A DNA stretch of 64,000 nt from GCA-2733415 sp964276095 (GCA_964276095.1 CAXYDR010000001.1:1-64000); one strand, 5' to 3'. Shown: positions 8,887-17,299, counted from the first letter of the stretch. Notes: generated by a model not told the origin, from the sequence alone. Made by a program: numbers and translations.

Positions 8887-9615
8887 ATGAAGAAAGCGGT
8901 TTTTAATTGGAGTGGAGGCAAGGATAGTGCGTTAGCATTGCATTATATATTGCAACAAAAAGAGTATCATATTGAAACCTTGTTGACCTCTGTAAATGAT
9001 ACTTTTAATCGAGTGTCTATGCACGGGGTTCGTACAGAATTATTGCATCAACAAGCTAATTCATTGGACATTCCTGTACTTGAATTACGCTTGCCAGAAA
9101 GTCCAACAATGGATGTGTATAACTCAATATTGACGAAAACAAACAACACTTTAAAAGCACAAGGAATTGCATATAGTATTTTTGGAGATATTTTTTTAGA
9201 AGACTTAAAAAAGTATCGAGAAGAACAATTAGCAACTGTTGGAATTAAGGCTCATTTCCCATTATGGAAACGTAACACAAAAGAGTTAGTACATGAGTTT
9301 ATTGATTTAGGTTTTAAAACTATTGTAGTTTGTACGAAATCGGAATTGTTAGGTGAAGAGTTTGTTGGAGAAGTAATTACGAAAGATTTTTTGAAAGAAC
9401 TACCTAAAAACGTAGATCCGTGTGGTGAAAATGGAGAGTTTCATACCTTTGTTTACGATGGACCAATTTTTAAAAAGCCAATAGACTTTACTATCGGGGA
9501 GAAAGTATATAAAACTTACGAAGCGCCTAAGAAAAAAGAAGACGCTTGTTTTTCCAGTACACCAAGTACTAAAGAAATGGGATTTCATTTTTGTGATTTA
9601 ATACCAGTTCAGTAA
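8887..9615 (+). CDS. Dph6-like PP-loop ATP-binding protein
   Basis: A 242-residue protein of the ATP_bind_4 / diphthine-ammonia-ligase family. It begins with the PP-loop 'SGGKDSALALHY' (residues 9-20), which binds ATP in adenylating enzymes. It also has the family's 'IVVCTKSELLGEEFVGE', 'DPCGENGEFHTFVYDGP' and a C-terminal Cys ('KKEDACFSS'). In eukaryotes Dph6 finishes diphthamide on eEF2, but bacteria lack diphthamide, so that name should not be taken as function here. It is divergent from btuB and immediately upstream of the BtuF-C-D importer, suggesting an ATP-dependent step in corrinoid salvage. That is an inference from position. Confidence 0.85.
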   Translation: MKKAVFNWSGGKDSALALHYILQQKEYHIETLLTSVNDTFNRVSMHGVRTELLHQQANSLDIPVLELRLPESPTMDVYNSILTKTNNTLKAQGIAYSIFGDIFLEDLKKYREEQLATVGIKAHFPLWKRNTKELVHEFIDLGFKTIVVCTKSELLGEEFVGEVITKDFLKELPKNVDPCGENGEFHTFVYDGPIFKKPIDFTIGEKVYKTYEAPKKKEDACFSSTPSTKEMGFHFCDLIPVQ

Positions 9616-9706
9616 CCAATTAAAACTAATTGACTGGTTAATTATAGATTGTTGTTAAAGGGGTATTTAGGTTGTTTTTTTAGAATAAATTATATTAAAT
9701 AAATTT

Positions 9707-9714
9707 TACTTTTG
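9707..9714 (+). promoter_or_regulatory. Possible -7 box for the BtuF-C-D operon
   Basis: TACTTTTG fits TAnnTTTG exactly and lies 4 bp before the ATG at 9719, which would make the transcript leaderless or nearly so. The -33 element is not evident, and the box could be chance in AT-rich DNA. Confidence 0.3.
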
Positions 9715-9718
9715 CATT

Positions 9719-10852
9719 ATGATTAAAAATATATTACTTGTTTTCAGTTTGCTGTTTTTTATAAATTGTAAGAAAGTAGCTGAAAAGAAACAGCCTTTTT
9801 TAATTACAGAAAATAAAATTGAAACAGAGTTTGCTACAGGATTTGATGTGGTTAAAGAAGAAGGCTATAGTGTGATTACTTTAAACATGCCATGGCCAAA
9901 CGCAACAAAACCTTTTAAATATTTGTTGTTAGATAAAGGAGTTCAAGTGCCAGAGGCAGTAACTTATAATGAATTAATTCGTGTTCCCGTGGAAGAATTA
10001 GTAGTAACATCAACCACACACATTCCTGCATTAGAGGCTTTAGGCGTTTTAGATAAACTAGTAGGGTTTCCTAATACCAATTATATATCATCTGTAGCTG
10101 CTAGGAAATTGGTAGATGAAGGGAAAATAAAGGAATTGGGTAAAAATGAAAGTATAAATTTAGAAGTTTTAATTGAGTTAGAACCTGATGCTGTAGTCAG
10201 TTTTGGTGTAAATGGAAGTAATAAGACATTAAATAATATTAAAAAATCAGGAATTCCTGTTTTATACAATAGTGAATGGCTAGAACAACATGCTTTAGGT
10301 AGAGCTGAATGGATTAAATTTTTCGGATTCTTGTTTAAAAAAGAAGATTTAGCAAATGAGATCTTTAATCAAATTACAGAGGATTATTTTGAAGCCAAAG
10401 CACTTGCAAAAACGGTGAAAAATAAACCAACAGTTTTAAGCGGTATGCCTTTCAAAGATACGTGGCATATTCCATATGGAAATTCATGGGCAGCACAGTT
10501 TATTGATGATGCAAATTCTAAATATTTATGGGCTGATAAAAAAGGAAAAGGAAGTATTGCATTAAATTTCGAGTCGGTTTTAGAGAAGGCAAAAGATGCA
10601 GATTATTGGATTGCTATTGGAAGTTATGATACTAAAGAACAATTATTAGAAAGTAATTTGCATTACCAACAATTTGATATGTTTCAAAAGAATAACATTT
10701 ACATGTCTAATAAAAAAGGGGAAACTGGAGGATTATTGTTTTATGAAGTAGCACCAACACGTCCTGATTTAATTTTAAAAGATTTAATTAAAATTTTTCA
10801 CCCTGAATTACTACCTAATTACGAATTACATTTTTATACACAATTAAAATAA
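9719..10852 (+). CDS. btuF: ABC transporter substrate-binding lipoprotein (BtuF-like)
   Basis: A 377-residue lipoprotein (lipobox INC, C17) of the class III periplasmic binding-protein fold. An N-terminal lobe begins at 'VTYNELIRVPVEELVVTSTTHIPALEALG' (the usual 'vvslspa.te.l.alG' region) and contains 'NLEVLIELEPDAVVSFG'. A long linker helix follows (about 200-230), then a C-terminal lobe with 'FYEVAPTRPDLILKDLIKIFHPEL'. The family binds cobalamin, haem or iron-siderophore. The linked permease, ATPase, B12 riboswitch and BtuB favour corrinoid. It is about 100 residues longer than E. coli BtuF, as is common in Bacteroidota. Confidence 0.85.
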   Translation: MIKNILLVFSLLFFINCKKVAEKKQPFLITENKIETEFATGFDVVKEEGYSVITLNMPWPNATKPFKYLLLDKGVQVPEAVTYNELIRVPVEELVVTSTTHIPALEALGVLDKLVGFPNTNYISSVAARKLVDEGKIKELGKNESINLEVLIELEPDAVVSFGVNGSNKTLNNIKKSGIPVLYNSEWLEQHALGRAEWIKFFGFLFKKEDLANEIFNQITEDYFEAKALAKTVKNKPTVLSGMPFKDTWHIPYGNSWAAQFIDDANSKYLWADKKGKGSIALNFESVLEKAKDADYWIAIGSYDTKEQLLESNLHYQQFDMFQKNNIYMSNKKGETGGLLFYEVAPTRPDLILKDLIKIFHPELLPNYELHFYTQLK

Positions 10853-10853
10853 A

Positions 10854-11885
10854 TTGAAAGCTAACAGAACATACTCAAGCCTATTTATCATACTAACACT
10901 ATTGTTAGTGCTATTTTTTATGATAAATATAAGTTTAGGATCAGTAATGATTTCTTTAAAAGATGTAGTTCAGGTTTTACTAGGCGATGAAAGCATTAAA
11001 GAATCATGGCAATATATTATAATCAATTATAGAATTCCAAAGGCAATAGTAGCAGTTTTAGTAGGTGCAGGATTAGGCGTTTCTGGCTTGTTAATGCAAA
11101 CATTATTCAGAAACCCTTTAGCAGGACCTTATGTTTTAGGGTTAAGTTCAGGAGCTAGTTTAGGAGTTGCAATAGTTATTTTAGGAGCTTCATTATTTGG
11201 TGGTGTTTTTGGACAGTTTTTAGTGAATAAATGGAGTTTGATAATAGCATCTAGCGGTGGGAGTTTCCTTGTGCTTTTAGCTGTAGTTATTGTAAGTTCT
11301 CGTGTAAAAGATACAATGGCTATTTTAATTATAGGGTTAATGTTTGCAAGTGTAACTGCAGCTTTAGTTAGTGTCTTGTCTTATTTCTCAACTGCTGAGG
11401 AATTACAACGCTATATATTCTGGAGTTTTGGTAGTTTAGGAAACTTAACATGGAATGAATTAACTATTTTATTTGCGGCTTTTGTTATAGGAATAGGATT
11501 AACTATATATTCTATTAAATCATTAAATATATTGTTGTTAGGTGATAATTATGCCCAGAGTTTGGGATTGAATATTAAAAAACATCGGTTTATATTAATT
11601 TTAGCAACGAGTGTTTTAGCTGGAAGTATAACTGCTTTTGTAGGTCCAATTGCATTTGTAGGTTTAGCAGTACCACATTTAACAAAATTGTTTTTTGATA
11701 CTTCTAATCATAGAATATTAGTTCCAGCAGTACTATTGTCAGGTAGTATATTATTGTTGTTATGTGATAGTATTTCACAATTACCTATGAGTGAATTTAC
11801 ATTACCAATTAATGCAGTAACATCTTTATTTGGTGCTCCTGTAGTAATTTGGTTATTAGTCAGAAAAAAGAAATTGTTTGTTTAA
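10854..11885 (+). CDS. btuC: FecCD/BtuC-family ABC permease
   Basis: A 343-residue inner-membrane permease with about ten hydrophobic helices. Family motifs include 'RIPKAIVAVLVGAGLGVSGLLMQTLFRNPLAGPYVLGLSSGASLG' (viewed in parts, about 60-105), and near the C-terminus 'GPIAFVGLAVPHLTK', the loop that contacts the ATPase. The best start is TTG at 10854, 1 bp after the stop of btuF, because the signal-like first helix begins only 11 residues later and no upstream ATG fits. It would form the channel of a BtuC2D2F complex that imports B12 into the cytoplasm. Confidence 0.9.
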   Translation: MKANRTYSSLFIILTLLLVLFFMINISLGSVMISLKDVVQVLLGDESIKESWQYIIINYRIPKAIVAVLVGAGLGVSGLLMQTLFRNPLAGPYVLGLSSGASLGVAIVILGASLFGGVFGQFLVNKWSLIIASSGGSFLVLLAVVIVSSRVKDTMAILIIGLMFASVTAALVSVLSYFSTAEELQRYIFWSFGSLGNLTWNELTILFAAFVIGIGLTIYSIKSLNILLLGDNYAQSLGLNIKKHRFILILATSVLAGSITAFVGPIAFVGLAVPHLTKLFFDTSNHRILVPAVLLSGSILLLLCDSISQLPMSEFTLPINAVTSLFGAPVVIWLLVRKKKLFV

Positions 11886-11887
11886 AA

Positions 11888-12679
11888 ATGAATGAATTAA
11901 AACAACATATCGTCCTAAAGGTAGCAAATCTTTCTATTGGTTATCAAACTAAAAAAGAGCAAACTACTGTAGCAAAAAACATTAATTTTGAGCTAGTTAA
12001 AGGAGAGCTTATTGGTTTAATAGGTGCAAATGGAATAGGGAAATCTACCTTATTAAAAACGATAACTAAATCTCAAAAAGCTTTAGATGGGTTTATTTAT
12101 GTAAATGGAAAATCACTAGATGATATTCCCAACATGACTTTGGCAAAAGAGATGAGTGTTGTATTAACAGAAAATGTATCGCAAACTAATTTATCAGTTC
12201 AAGAGTTAATAGCTTTAGGAAGGCAACCTTATACAAATTGGATTGGGACGTTATCAGAAGAAGATGAAATAAAAACAAAATCAGCTATTGAAGCTATTCA
12301 AATAACTGATTTAATTCATAAAAAGTGTTTTGAATTAAGTGACGGACAATTGCAAAAAGTAATGTTGGCACGAGCGCTCGCACAGGATACGGATATTATT
12401 ATTTTAGATGAGCCTACTACACATTTGGATTTGTATCATAAAGTATCTGTTTTGAAATTACTTCAAAAATTAGCGAAAGAAACGAATAAAACTATTTTGT
12501 TTTCAACACATGAAATTAATGTTACTTTATCACTTTGTGACAAAGTAATAGTAATGAAAGAAGATGCTACTCATTTCGGATCTCCCCAACATCTAATAGA
12601 AGAGCAAGCTTTTGATGATTTATTTCCAGAAGATCTCGTTGTTTTCGATAGTGTTAGTGGTTCTTTTAAGATTAAATAA
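11888..12679 (+). CDS. btuD: ABC transporter ATPase (BtuD/FecE-type)
   Basis: A 263-residue ATPase. Walker A is 'GANGIGKST' (about 47-55), the signature is a variant 'LSDGQLQKVMLARAL' with Asp replacing the usual Gly, and Walker B is 'IIILDEPTTHLD'. The switch His lies in 'LFSTHEI'. An in-frame extension back to 11849 exists, but the ATG at 11888, 2 bp after the permease stop, gives the family-typical N-terminus ('MNELKQHIVLKVANLSIGY'). With btuF and btuC it forms a tightly packed three-gene importer unit. Confidence 0.9.
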   Translation: MNELKQHIVLKVANLSIGYQTKKEQTTVAKNINFELVKGELIGLIGANGIGKSTLLKTITKSQKALDGFIYVNGKSLDDIPNMTLAKEMSVVLTENVSQTNLSVQELIALGRQPYTNWIGTLSEEDEIKTKSAIEAIQITDLIHKKCFELSDGQLQKVMLARALAQDTDIIILDEPTTHLDLYHKVSVLKLLQKLAKETNKTILFSTHEINVTLSLCDKVIVMKEDATHFGSPQHLIEEQAFDDLFPEDLVVFDSVSGSFKIK

Positions 12680-12718
12680 ATATTCCCTTAATAATAGTTT
12701 TTTTTTATTAAAATCTCT

Positions 12719-12734
12719 TTACGGTTTACCGTAA
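12719..12734 (+). promoter_or_regulatory. Palindromic site upstream of the envelope cluster
   Basis: 7-bp perfect arms with a 2-bp centre (TTACGGT-TT-ACCGTAA) lie 129 bp before the ATG of the first gene of the 12863-17299 cluster and 40 bp after btuD. It is G+C-richer than its surroundings and has the size of a dimeric regulator's operator. It could also be the stem of a weak hairpin. Confidence 0.35.
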
Positions 12735-12862
12735 GGAAATCATGTTGATTGATTTTAGATTTGTTAACTGAAAAAATGAGCTAAGTTTTTTTGAATTGGG
12801 CAAGATGCGTCCGGTTCAAAAATATTTTTGAGCTCAATTTAAAAATTAACTAAAATTTAAAA

Positions 12863-14173
12863 ATGAAAACAAAACTATTATTATCAATCGTAGTGTGTGC
12901 TTTTTTTACAGCTATCTCAATTGCTCAAGAAAATCAAGAAAAATCAGAAATGAAGTATCGTAGAAGCTCTTTACATACAATTCTGATTGAATCTGAAGAT
13001 TTTCCAAATAAAATTGTAGTTTTAAAGGCTTATAATGAAGCTCCTTTTCCTGATAAATATAACAACCACAATATTGGAGAAAAGTCATTTAATCCAAATC
13101 TTTATGTCGTATCTGATGAAGAAAAAGCCGTAATTGATGCCAAAAAAAGCAAAGCAGGTAAATTTTTAAAAGGAGCAATGGCAGATGAAAGTAAAGAAAC
13201 AAACGATAGCGACAATTCTGCTTACATGCCTCTAATTATTGAAAAATACTTAAATGATAAAAAAATTGGTAGGCAATTAGTATCTAAATGGTTTAACAGG
13301 CAAGAAGATGGTTCGTTTAATATGGATTTAATTTTTGAAAGAGGAGTTTTTAATGCCGATTTTTTAGAATCCAAAGTTGCAGCTTCTTCTGCAAGAGGTA
13401 ATTCAATACTAAAAGATGCAGGATTTGAATTGATAAAAAACACTTTTGTTGTGGTTACTAAATTAAATTTTGTAAGTAACGAGCCTATTGCTGCGGGAGT
13501 AAGGGATGCTCTTATAGAATCAGTAAAGGGCCAGTCTCCATTACTACAAAAAATGGCAATAAAAGGTGCAGAAAAAGTTTATGATAAAACTAAAGAAGGA
13601 TATTCTGTTTGGACTACGGCTTATTTATACCAATTAAAATGGGATGAAGTTGCTTTTGGAGAGTTTATGACTAAATATTATTTTGATAATACTAATATCG
13701 ATTCAAGTAAAAAAGGATCTTTTGATACTTCAGGTTTCTTTCAAATGGAATTTGTAGGGAAAGAAAAAGCAACTAGTTTGGTTACTTTTTCTTTAAAAGA
13801 AAAAAGAACAGAAGAGCAAATTATTGATTTATCTGTAACAAGAAATATTGATAAAGTATATGCGAAACTTCAGAAAAAGTATGATGTATTTAAAACTAAA
13901 ACACCTTTATATACCGGACAGCCTATCACAGCAAAAATTGGTGTGAAAGAAGGACTTGAAGGAGGTGAAAAGTTTGAGGTTCTAGAGCAATTAATGGATC
14001 CTGAGACAGGAATTATTGAATATAAAAGAAAAGGAACTATAACGGTAAATAAAAAACTTATTTGGGACAACAGATATAATGGTAGTGAAGTTATAGATGA
14101 AGAGGTAAAAGCTACTACGTTCAAAGGAGGTAAGAACTACTATTCTGGTATGCTAATCAGACAATTGAAATAA
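12863..14173 (+). CDS. Secreted protein of unknown function, first gene of envelope cluster
   Basis: A 436-residue protein with a Sec signal (cleavage near 'AISIAQ'). No enzyme motif was recognised. Residues 110-125 ('KFLKGAMADESKETNDSDNSAY') are a low-complexity acidic linker. The region around 215-260 ('GVRDALIESVKGQ...LLQKMAIKGAEKVYDKTKEGYSVWTTAYLYQLKWDE') and the C-terminal 'GKNYYSGMLIRQLK' look conserved and structured. It is followed by four more exported proteins in the same direction. I know this type only as a conserved Bacteroidota hypothetical. A role in cell-envelope assembly or surface structures is inferred. Confidence 0.7.
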   Translation: MKTKLLLSIVVCAFFTAISIAQENQEKSEMKYRRSSLHTILIESEDFPNKIVVLKAYNEAPFPDKYNNHNIGEKSFNPNLYVVSDEEKAVIDAKKSKAGKFLKGAMADESKETNDSDNSAYMPLIIEKYLNDKKIGRQLVSKWFNRQEDGSFNMDLIFERGVFNADFLESKVAASSARGNSILKDAGFELIKNTFVVVTKLNFVSNEPIAAGVRDALIESVKGQSPLLQKMAIKGAEKVYDKTKEGYSVWTTAYLYQLKWDEVAFGEFMTKYYFDNTNIDSSKKGSFDTSGFFQMEFVGKEKATSLVTFSLKEKRTEEQIIDLSVTRNIDKVYAKLQKKYDVFKTKTPLYTGQPITAKIGVKEGLEGGEKFEVLEQLMDPETGIIEYKRKGTITVNKKLIWDNRYNGSEVIDEEVKATTFKGGKNYYSGMLIRQLK

Positions 14174-14181
14174 TTTATTAA

Positions 14182-14208
14182 TACCCTGCCTTACTTTAAG
14201 GCAGGGTA
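14182..14208. other. Strong intercistronic hairpin
   Basis: 12-bp perfect arms (14182-14193 and 14197-14208) with a 3-nt loop and a GC-rich core lie between the first and second genes of the cluster. The plus strand continues with an A-run, not a U-run, so it is more likely an mRNA-processing or stability element than a full terminator of the upstream gene. Confidence 0.55.
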
Positions 14209-14220
14209 AAAAACATACAA

Positions 14221-14757
14221 ATGAAGAAATTTATTTATAAACATAACTTTATACTAACATTGATACTAATGTTAGTAACTTTTTCAAATGTTAATGCCCA
14301 ACGAAGAGCTAAGAAGTTAGCAGATAAAGATACGCAAGCATGGAGATATGAAGTAGAAGCGGTACAAACCGGTGTTCAAGGAACGTATTTGGTTAAAGTA
14401 TGGTCGTACTCTAAAAAGCCCAATGTTGCTATTGAGCAAGCTAAAAAGAATGCAGTACATGGTATTATTTTCCGAGGTTTTGCAGGGAAAAGTGGTATAC
14501 CAGGTCAAAAACCAATAGCAAGAAACCCTAATTTAGAAAATGAAAAAGCTGAATTTTTCAAAGATTTTTTTGCCACTGGAGGCAAATATTTAAAATTTGT
14601 AAGCCTAACTAATGATGGGGCTGTTGCTGCAGGTGATCGATTCAAAATCGGAAAAAAAGAATATAAAATAGGGGTGCTTATTTCTGTTAAAAAAGAATTG
14701 CTTAGAAAAGATTTAGAAGCATCGGGTATTATTAAATCACTCTCTCATGGGTTTTAA
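14221..14757 (+). CDS. Secreted LPP20-like small protein A
   Basis: A 178-residue protein with a signal peptide ending 'NVNAQ'. The mature core 'VWSYSKKPNVAIEQAKKNAVHGIIFRGFAG' has the Ala-rich amphipathic helix seen in LPP20/FlgP-type lipoproteins, followed by 'FFKDFFATGGKYLKFV' and 'FKIGKKEYKIGVLISVKKELLRKDLE'. The same order of elements recurs in the next gene, so the two are paralogues. Its end overlaps that gene by 11 bp. The LPP20 resemblance is my pattern judgement and needs a structure-based search. Confidence 0.65.
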   Translation: MKKFIYKHNFILTLILMLVTFSNVNAQRRAKKLADKDTQAWRYEVEAVQTGVQGTYLVKVWSYSKKPNVAIEQAKKNAVHGIIFRGFAGKSGIPGQKPIARNPNLENEKAEFFKDFFATGGKYLKFVSLTNDGAVAAGDRFKIGKKEYKIGVLISVKKELLRKDLEASGIIKSLSHGF

Positions 14758-15223
14758 TAAAGTCAAATCACTCGTAATTTTCATTTTTGTACTTTCTTTA
14801 AACTCATGTAATACTCAAAAAAATATTTCAGGATATTATTCTTTTGAAACAGAATGTTTGGGTGTTGAGTTAGACGGTTCACAAACGCTAAGGTCATGGG
14901 GTAAAGGTAAAAATAAAAGAGATGCTATTGTACAAGCTAAAAAAAATGCAGTTAGAGATGTTTTATTTAAAGGAATATCTAAGGGAAGTAAAGAATGTGA
15001 TCTTAAACCTGTATTAATTGAGGTAAATGCAAAGGAAATGCATCAGGATTATTTCTTTTCCTTTTTTAAAGATGGAGGTAAGTATTCAAAATATACTTCT
15101 AATAAAGATGGTTCAGTAAAAAATAAATTTAAATCAAACAATGAGTTTATTATTGAGACGACCGTTAGGGTATTACGTAGTAAATTAAAAGAACAATTAA
15201 TTAAAGATAATATAATTAAATAA
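14747..15223 (+). CDS. LPP20-like lipoprotein B, paralogue of the preceding gene
   Basis: A 158-residue lipoprotein (lipobox LNSC, C21). It repeats the plan of the previous protein: 'RDAIVQAKKNAVRDVLFKGI', 'FFSFFKDGGKYSKYT' and 'FIIETTVRVLRSKLKEQL'. One copy is soluble-exported and this one is membrane-anchored, which suggests two partners in one envelope complex. Translational coupling is indicated at both ends: an 11-bp overlap with the upstream gene, and the TAA stop overlapping the next ATG by one base (15223). Function is unknown. Confidence 0.7.
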   Translation: MGFNKVKSLVIFIFVLSLNSCNTQKNISGYYSFETECLGVELDGSQTLRSWGKGKNKRDAIVQAKKNAVRDVLFKGISKGSKECDLKPVLIEVNAKEMHQDYFFSFFKDGGKYSKYTSNKDGSVKNKFKSNNEFIIETTVRVLRSKLKEQLIKDNIIK

Positions 15224-16179
15224 TGAAGAAAATAATATTATTCATAGTTGTAACTGTATTGGGAGTAAATGCACTTTTCTCTCAAGTAAAAAAGCCATCT
15301 ATTATGGTTGTTCCAAGTAAAACTTGGTGTAAACAAAATGGATTTATGACAGAACATGATAACCAAGGTTCAATTGATTATATACCAGATTATGAAAGAG
15401 CTTTGTTGGATAACTCAGATCTGAAAAATGTAATTGTTAATATTAATAAGTTAATGATTGAAAGAGGTTTTCCTTTAAAATCTTTAGAAAAAACGATAGA
15501 CAAGATAAAAAATAAATCTGCAGAAAATAGTATGAGATCTTCTAGCTCAACAGGAGCTTCTATTAATAAAAACCCGGTTGAGGAATTAAAGATGGTTGCT
15601 AAAGCTGATATAATTATGGAGGTTTTTTGGAAAAATGAATCGGCTCTTCCTAAAAAAGAAATCAGTTTTATAATCGAAGGTTTAGATGCTTATACAGGTA
15701 AGTCCATTGCAGTTGGGAATGGTGTTAGTAATTCATCATATAGTGCTTCTACTGTTGTATTATTAGAAGAAGCTGTTTTAGCACATATAGATGGTTTTAA
15801 CTCTCAATTACAATCTCATTTTGATGATTTATTTTCTAATGGAAGAGAAATAGTGTTAAATATCAATGTTTGGGATGACTGGGGCGAAACTCTTGAAACT
15901 GAATTTGGCGATGATGAGTTAGGTATGTTGATAGAGGATTGGGTATATGACAATACTGTTGAGCATAGATTTGGTGCTCCTGAATCTTCAGAAAATGTAA
16001 TGACAGTTGAACAAGTTAGGATACCATTATATTATGAACGAAAAGGTAGGCAAAGAGCTATGGATGCAGGTGCATTTGGTAAACTATTGATGAAACATTT
16101 AAAAGCTACTTATCAAATTGAAAGTAAGAGCGAAAATAATGGATTAGGTGAAGTAACATTGTTTTTAGGACATAAATAA
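15223..16179 (+). CDS. DUF6175-like secreted protein
   Basis: A 318-residue protein with a Sec signal (cleavage near 'NALFSQ'). It carries features of the DUF6175 family: 'KPSIMVVPSKTWCKQNGF', 'LKMVAKADIIMEVFWK', 'IEGLDAYTGKSIAVGNG', 'NGREIVLNINVWDDWGE' and 'EQVRIPLYYERKGRQRAMDAG'. The alternation of 'ADIIMEV...', 'AYTGKSIA' and a late 'REIVLNI' resembles the fold logic of CsgG/LpoB/FlgT lipoproteins, which build rings or pores in the outer membrane. That similarity is inferred. It is translationally coupled to the preceding lipoprotein. Confidence 0.72.
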   Translation: MKKIILFIVVTVLGVNALFSQVKKPSIMVVPSKTWCKQNGFMTEHDNQGSIDYIPDYERALLDNSDLKNVIVNINKLMIERGFPLKSLEKTIDKIKNKSAENSMRSSSSTGASINKNPVEELKMVAKADIIMEVFWKNESALPKKEISFIIEGLDAYTGKSIAVGNGVSNSSYSASTVVLLEEAVLAHIDGFNSQLQSHFDDLFSNGREIVLNINVWDDWGETLETEFGDDELGMLIEDWVYDNTVEHRFGAPESSENVMTVEQVRIPLYYERKGRQRAMDAGAFGKLLMKHLKATYQIESKSENNGLGEVTLFLGHK

Positions 16180-16186
16180 TAGGACT

Positions 16187-17299
16187 ATGAAAAACACAGG
16201 AAAAACATTACTAGTTGCAATTTTAGTTGTACTATTTAGTATAAATACTAATGCGCAAAATAGCTTAGGGAAGTCAGATGATTCAGCAAGAATTGTTTTA
16301 AATTCTTATATACCTACACAGGTAGAAGGAATACCTAGTATAGCAAAAAGACATTTGACTAATAAATTAAATCAGATGGCTACAAAAAACGGAATGGGCG
16401 GTAGTGCATATAACCCAAGGTTTATTATAACACCAAATATAACTGTATTAACTAAAGATATTACTCCTACTGCTCCACCAATGACAGCTTTAACTTTAGA
16501 GGTTACTTTTTACATTGGGGATGGTATTACAGGTACTTTATTCTCAAGTGAGTCTATAGAAGTAAAGGGTGTTGGAAGAAGCGAAACCAAGGCGTACATT
16601 TCTGCAATAAAGCAAATTAAACCTTCTTATCCAGCAATAAAAGAGTTGATTAATACAGGGAAAACTAAAATTATAGAATATTACAATAGTAAATGTGATT
16701 TTATTATAAAAGAAGCGTTAACTAAAGCAGATAGAAAAGAATTTGAAGATGCAATTTCTAGTCTGTTAGCAGTTCCTGAAGTTTGTAAAGAATGTTATGA
16801 CAAATGTCAAGATCATGCTGTGGTTATTTATAAAAAGAAAATGGAGAATGAATGTATGGAGAAAATTCAACAGGCAAGAACAGCAAAATCGAACAATAAC
16901 TGGGATGAAGCTGCACTTCTATTAAGCGGAATATTACCAGACGTATCATGCTATAATGATGCGCAAGTTATTTTAAAAGAAGTAGAAGATCATAGGTGTT
17001 CTGTAGCTTTAGGAAAAGCTAATGGAGCTTGGTCATCTATGAATTCTGCTGACGCGGGGTATTGGCTTAGTCAGGTAAGTGCGGACTCTAAATGTTATAA
17101 GGATGCATTAGTACTAGGTAATAGTATAAAAGCTAAACTAAAGAAAGATGAAGATAAAGAGTGGAGCTTTAAATTAAAGGAGCAACAAGATAATACTGAT
17201 TTGAAAAAACAAGCTATAAAAGCTGTAAGAGATGTAGGTGTTGCTTACGGAAGAAATCAACCTAAAACAGTAAATTATAATGTAAGAGGCTGGTATTAA
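16187..17299 (+). CDS. CsgG/LpoB-like secreted protein with cysteine-paired helical repeats
   Basis: A 370-residue exported protein (signal ends 'NTNAQ'). Residues 25-165 look like a CsgG/LpoB-type domain ('LNSYIPTQVEGIPSIAKRHLTNKLNQM', 'RFIITPNITVLTKDI', 'IEVKGVGRSETKAYISAIKQI', in parts). Residues 168-310 hold three helical-hairpin repeats, each opening and closing with cysteine: C170/C200, C223/C255 and C271/C303, plus C203 and C207. The 30-32-residue spacing suggests disulfide-stapled TPR-like units. It is the last gene of the cluster and is followed by a strong terminator. Function is unknown; a scaffold in the envelope is plausible. Confidence 0.7.
   Translation: MKNTGKTLLVAILVVLFSINTNAQNSLGKSDDSARIVLNSYIPTQVEGIPSIAKRHLTNKLNQMATKNGMGGSAYNPRFIITPNITVLTKDITPTAPPMTALTLEVTFYIGDGITGTLFSSESIEVKGVGRSETKAYISAIKQIKPSYPAIKELINTGKTKIIEYYNSKCDFIIKEALTKADRKEFEDAISSLLAVPEVCKECYDKCQDHAVVIYKKKMENECMEKIQQARTAKSNNNWDEAALLLSGILPDVSCYNDAQVILKEVEDHRCSVALGKANGAWSSMNSADAGYWLSQVSADSKCYKDALVLGNSIKAKLKKDEDKEWSFKLKEQQDNTDLKKQAIKAVRDVGVAYGRNQPKTVNYNVRGWY

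Noticed and set aside
8887..9615. Diphthamide synthesis
   Set aside because: Bacterial EF-G has no diphthamide, and no other dph gene is in the window. The family name is kept only as a fold label.
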